Assembly (NCBI GenBank): GCA_022703295.1
Contig: JAKLDX010000053.1
Span: forward strand, 1-7,141
Length of the DNA: 7,141 nucleotides
Reading direction: 5' to 3'
Source: Candidatus Omnitrophota bacterium
GTDB taxonomy: Bacteria; Omnitrophota; Gorgyraeia; 2-01-FULL-45-10
The first letter of the stretch is position 1. Every line of letters starts with the position of its first letter. The notes beneath the pieces are model-generated. The model searched no databases and was not told the origin of the DNA. It saw nothing but the letters and a program-made list of their open reading frames with translations. A program made the position numbers and the translations under genes. Positions 6,501 to 7,141 of this stretch are shown in pieces.

Positions 6501-7141
6501 CGAAGATAGGCGATATATGGCTGATGGACGAAACGGGCAATGAGGATATTGAGGCCGAGTTAAAAAATAATAACAGAATAGTTGTGAGGTTAAGAGGCCT
6601 AGGCATAAAAGAAGGCGGCCTGTTTAAGCGCATATATAATAGCTCCGCTATATCGGTAATGCTTACATTGCAGAAAATGAAAGCCGAAATGGGGGAGAGT
6701 AAATTTAATGAGTTGACTTTTGTAGATGCCGGCGCCGGATTCGGGATACTTGGCATCACCGCAGCTATTTTAGGCGCAAAAGTCATCGCTGTAGAAAATA
6801 ATCAAGAACTTAAGACTAAGAAAAACCTGGAAAGCGTACAGAAAAAATATGGCAGCCAGGCCCTCCTGGATTTTGAAAAAGACCTGTGGCTGCTTAATAC
6901 AGCTGACGCCGACCTGGATCAGGCGGCAATGGCCAGACACAATATAGATATAATAAATACTATGCCGGGCCTGAAGCACAAGATGGTGCTTGTAGGGGAC
7001 AAGGCCGGCGAGAGCGATGATGCCACGGATGAACACTTTATAGACAGGGCCATCGCGGAAAGCCTGCACAGAAGGATAGATTTTGTAATAATCAATATGC
7101 CGAATTTTGGTACGGGCGTTGCCAAAAAAATGCTGTCCAGG
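2..7141 (+). CDS. Fragment of a giant multi-enzyme protein, open at both ends (2380 codons)
   Basis: One frame is open across the entire window with no in-frame TAA, TAG or TGA, so this is an internal piece of a larger gene whose start and stop lie outside. The modules in order are: HD phosphohydrolase (residues 1-165), helical and unassigned segment (178-375), arginase/UPF0489-like (411-595), twin-arginine hydrophobic segment (624-649), JAMM-like metalloprotease (about 806-960), membrane hairpin (1029-1072), HEAT-like solenoid (about 1090-1735), HEXXH metalloprotease-like region (about 1740-2110) and methyltransferase-like domain (2133 to the edge). Four copies of a KSFPV-containing peptide separate modules. 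Conserved catalytic motifs along the whole length show that the frame is real and not a chance opening. The overall function is unknown. It could be one very large multifunctional protein or a polyprotein cut into separate enzymes. A fusion caused by assembly error is unlikely because the same separator peptide recurs throughout. The host is probably an Omnitrophota-like bacterium (inference). Confidence 0.95.
533..1126 (+). other. Charged helical stretch followed by an unassigned alpha/beta segment
   Basis: Residues about 189-236 are rich in Glu, Lys and Arg with regular Leu/Ile spacing (KEREERINTRLNELKAG and on) and look like a long amphipathic helix or coiled coil. A second helical part runs to about residue 280. 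Residues about 280-365 alternate hydrophobic and polar residues (for example VREVRFEQ, LRITAVITEE, TVTIEITYEA), which suggests a small beta-containing fold. I recognise no family and see no catalytic motif. It may be a C-terminal accessory region of the HD domain, since no separator peptide stands between them. Confidence 0.4.
1109..1204 (+). other. Ala/Pro-rich interdomain linker before the first KSFPV repeat
   Basis: Residues about 370-401 are dominated by Ala and Pro with Thr, Met and Gln (TPQAAPAITAAPAALSVAP is the core). This composition is typical of a flexible, extended linker. It joins the HD-containing module to the arginase-like module and leads directly into the first EEDAKSFPV copy. 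A similar Ala/Pro-rich linker lies beside the third copy (about residues 986-1020). Confidence 0.7.
1205..1231 (+). repeat. Separator peptide repeat, copy 1 (EEDAKSFPV)
   Basis: Residues 402-410 read EEDAKSFPV, between an Ala/Pro linker and the arginase-like domain. The DNA (Lys AAA, Ser TCG, Phe TTC, Pro CCT, Val GTC) differs from the other copies at synonymous positions, so the peptide and not the DNA is conserved. The role is unknown; a domain boundary or protease recognition site is possible. Confidence 0.85.
1232..1786 (+). other. Domain: arginase/deacetylase-fold, UPF0489-like
   Basis: The arginase/histone-deacetylase fold binds Mn or Zn through a DAHxD-type motif and a later SxDxD-type motif. 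Here Asp437, His439 and Asp441 sit in NFDAHPDDG after a predicted beta strand (ATIINFDAH). Asp521 and Asp523 sit in VVVSIDYDYLS about 80 residues later. A further conserved-looking stretch, SKSGPEYVPQ (Glu574), falls where members of this superfamily carry a late Glu or substrate-contact loop. At about 185 residues it is short compared with true arginases or HDACs (about 300), and it looks closest to the UPF0489 group, whose biochemical function is not established. It lies between separator copies 1 and 2 and fills nearly all the space between them. The substrate is unknown. The superfamily assignment is moderately secure; the UPF0489 assignment is less so. Confidence 0.65.
1808..1834 (+). repeat. 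Separator peptide repeat, copy 2 (EEDVKSFPV)
   Basis: Residues 603-611 read EEDVKSFPV, preceded by the short linker TVPAT. The copy ends 12 residues before a twin-arginine pair. Its codons (TCA Ser, TTT Phe, GTA Val) differ silently from copy 1. It marks the end of the arginase-like module and the start of the module carrying the JAMM motif. Confidence 0.87.
1868..1948 (+). other. Internal Tat-signal-like twin-arginine plus hydrophobic segment
   Basis: Residues 623-629 read TRRGLLG, close to the Tat consensus S/T-R-R-x-F-L-K. They are followed without a break by a hydrophobic, Ala/Val/Gly-rich stretch to Leu649 containing one Pro at 642. In an ordinary protein this would be called an N-terminal Tat signal or a membrane anchor. 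Here it is deep inside an open frame, but it begins just after separator copy 2: counted from Val611 the arginines are residues 14 and 15. It could equally be a plain internal transmembrane helix. No AxA site is obvious after the hydrophobic core. Confidence 0.55.
1952..2416 (+). other. Unassigned helical spacer between the hydrophobic segment and the JAMM-like domain
   Basis: Residues 651-805 are charged and mostly helix-like (for example FERWLKALLEDDEKEE and KQEEVINKIKVLYKK). A C-x-x-C pair occurs at Cys727 and Cys730, but no second pair is close by, so a structural zinc site is not supported. I recognise no domain family. The position, directly after the hydrophobic segment, would suit a stalk or scaffold for the downstream JAMM-like part. 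Confidence 0.35.
2417..2881 (+). other. Domain: JAMM/MPN+ metalloprotease-like (HxHx7SxxD signature)
   Basis: JAMM enzymes are zinc isopeptidases or endopeptidases with the signature H-x-H-x7-S-x2-D plus an upstream catalytic Glu. Residues 929-942 match the signature exactly: His929, His931, Ser939 and Asp942 in HTHPPQFPKPSKND, with the usual Pro before the Ser. The stretch YMYHGH before it and the helix WSRASIHAKFLGLVNP after it fit the strand and helix that flank the motif in this fold. The catalytic Glu cannot be assigned by eye: Glu844 (before TKGHFVLVSG) and Glu862 are candidates. Eukaryotic JAMMs act on ubiquitin; bacterial ones act on small-modifier or sulfur-carrier proteins or have unknown targets. 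The signature could also arise in an unrelated metal-binding fold. A natural possibility in this context is cleavage of the parent chain or its partners, but nothing in the sequence shows this. Confidence 0.6.
2930..2956 (+). repeat. Separator peptide repeat, copy 3 (AEAAKSFPV, diverged start)
   Basis: Residues 977-985 read AEAAKSFPV. The KSFPV core is intact, while the acidic Asp of the other copies is Ala. It uses AAG for Lys and CCA for Pro, unlike the other copies. Small-residue stretches lie on both sides (TGSSAVAPLAIG before, Ala/Pro-rich after), and the copy separates the JAMM-like module from the membrane hairpin. Confidence 0.82.
3086..3217 (+). other. Predicted transmembrane hairpin
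   Basis: Two hydrophobic segments, residues about 1029-1050 (IFVVIASLTSVALIGSGIVF) and 1053-1072 (starting LAMIGSLIAACISLSIL), are separated by a tight MPS turn. Basic residues (KTKADK) precede the first and a charged MEKLE follows the second. The spacing suits a helical hairpin that puts both flanks on the same side of a membrane. It starts 44 residues after separator copy 3 and precedes the solenoid, so it may anchor that module. Confidence 0.75.
3269..5206 (+). other. Domain: long HEAT/ARM-like alpha-helical solenoid
   Basis: Residues about 1090-1735 are almost entirely helix-like with short Gly/Pro/Asp turns. Units of roughly 30-40 residues recall HEAT or PBS-lyase-type repeats. The clearest is at about 1268-1297 (EGERLYVAAALSALGDKKG, then FSALVDAF). 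Others are near 1190 (DDIVVAANILSNSPRIF) and 1670-1697 (NPEAARILGFIGTDDC, then LKPIMESL). The repeats are irregular, so I do not give a count. Such solenoids usually serve as protein-binding scaffolds and have no catalytic role. The domain lies between the membrane hairpin and the HEWEH region with no separator between them, so hairpin, solenoid and protease-like part probably work as one module of about 1140 residues. Confidence 0.6.
5219..6331 (+). other. Domain: zinc metalloprotease-like region with HEWEH motif
   Basis: Residues 1942-1946 read HEWEH, an exact HEXXH zincin motif, in the setting SVILRHEWEHKFFDFY, where hydrophobic residues precede the motif as in an active-site helix. The usual third ligand of gluzincins is a Glu on a later helix. 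Here N2000-E2001-L-I-A lies 55 residues after the second His in a predicted helix (YHYQNELIAKI), which resembles the NExxA pattern of that clan. The preceding part (about 1740-1935) has mixed alpha/beta character, including IDSGGVF and VVGLVTFG, which could form the beta sheet next to the active site. I cannot name a peptidase family. HEXXH alone also occurs by chance, so the call rests on its context. Confidence 0.5.
6371..6397 (+). repeat. Separator peptide repeat, copy 4 (GEDVKSFPV)
   Basis: Residues 2124-2132 read GEDVKSFPV, preceded by a small-residue linker (ASAAEVSAQTVPQA) and followed by a Gly/Lys/Pro-rich stretch. It separates the HEWEH region from the methyltransferase-like domain. 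It is the fourth copy and the most distant, 1147 residues after copy 3. Confidence 0.86.
6398..7141 (+). other. Domain: SAM-dependent methyltransferase-like (Rossmann fold), cut by the right edge
   Basis: Class I methyltransferases bind SAM with a glycine-rich loop after the first beta strand and an acidic residue at the end of the second. Residues 2240-2251 read FVDAGAGFGILG, a good motif I. Glu2265 in GAKVIAVENN ends the following strand, as expected for binding the ribose hydroxyls. The arrangement resembles ribosomal protein or protein-Gln methyltransferases. The motif IV region is DFVIINMPNFG (2360-2370), similar to the (D/N)PPY loop of N-methyltransferases but with Met at the first Pro position and Asn in place of the second. 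About 100 residues before motif I form an N-terminal extension not assigned to any family. The target is unknown; Gln or adenine N-methylation is possible from motif IV but not shown. The domain's end is outside the window. Confidence 0.75.

Noticed and set aside
6728..6740. GC-rich palindromic string around GCCGGCGCCGG as a possible regulatory hairpin
   Set aside because: It encodes the glycine-rich SAM-binding loop of the methyltransferase-like domain, which explains the composition.

Overview
The whole window is one protein-coding sequence. Read on the + strand in the frame that begins at base 2, there is no stop codon from the first base to the last: 2380 consecutive sense codons, open at both ends. 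Neither the true start nor the true stop is present. No intergenic space, promoter, RNA gene, terminator, mobile element or CRISPR array was found. Residue n below occupies bases 3n-1 to 3n+1.

The polypeptide is a chain of unrelated modules. In order: (1) an HD-type metal-dependent phosphohydrolase domain entered part-way, followed by a charged helical stretch and an unassigned segment; (2) a short arginase/UPF0489-like domain with DAHPD and SIDYD metal motifs; (3) a segment that opens with a twin-arginine plus hydrophobic stretch and ends in an exact JAMM/MPN+ metalloprotease signature; (4) a two-helix membrane hairpin, a long HEAT-like alpha solenoid, and a region with an HEWEH zinc-metalloprotease motif; (5) an SAM-dependent methyltransferase-like domain that runs off the right edge.

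The most striking structure is a short peptide, (E/A)-E-(D/A)-(V/A)-K-S-F-P-V in consensus, found four times (bases 1205, 1808, 2930 and 6371). Three copies follow Ala/Pro-rich or small-residue linkers, and every copy lies at a boundary between modules. The core KSFPV is invariant in protein but varies at synonymous positions in DNA. It looks like a module separator, and possibly a processing site. If the chain were cut there, module 3 would start with a Tat-signal-like N-terminus and module 4 with a membrane hairpin near its N-terminus. Two of the modules are themselves candidate metalloproteases. A self-processing or host-processed bacterial polyprotein is therefore a reasonable hypothesis, but it is inference.

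Organism: an uninterrupted multi-enzyme frame of this size, with frequent AGG/AGA Arg and ATA Ile codons, fits a bacterium of the Candidatus Omnitrophota type, a phylum known for giant genes. This is an inference from gene architecture and codon style, not from a marker gene. Another uncultured bacterium with giant genes is not excluded.
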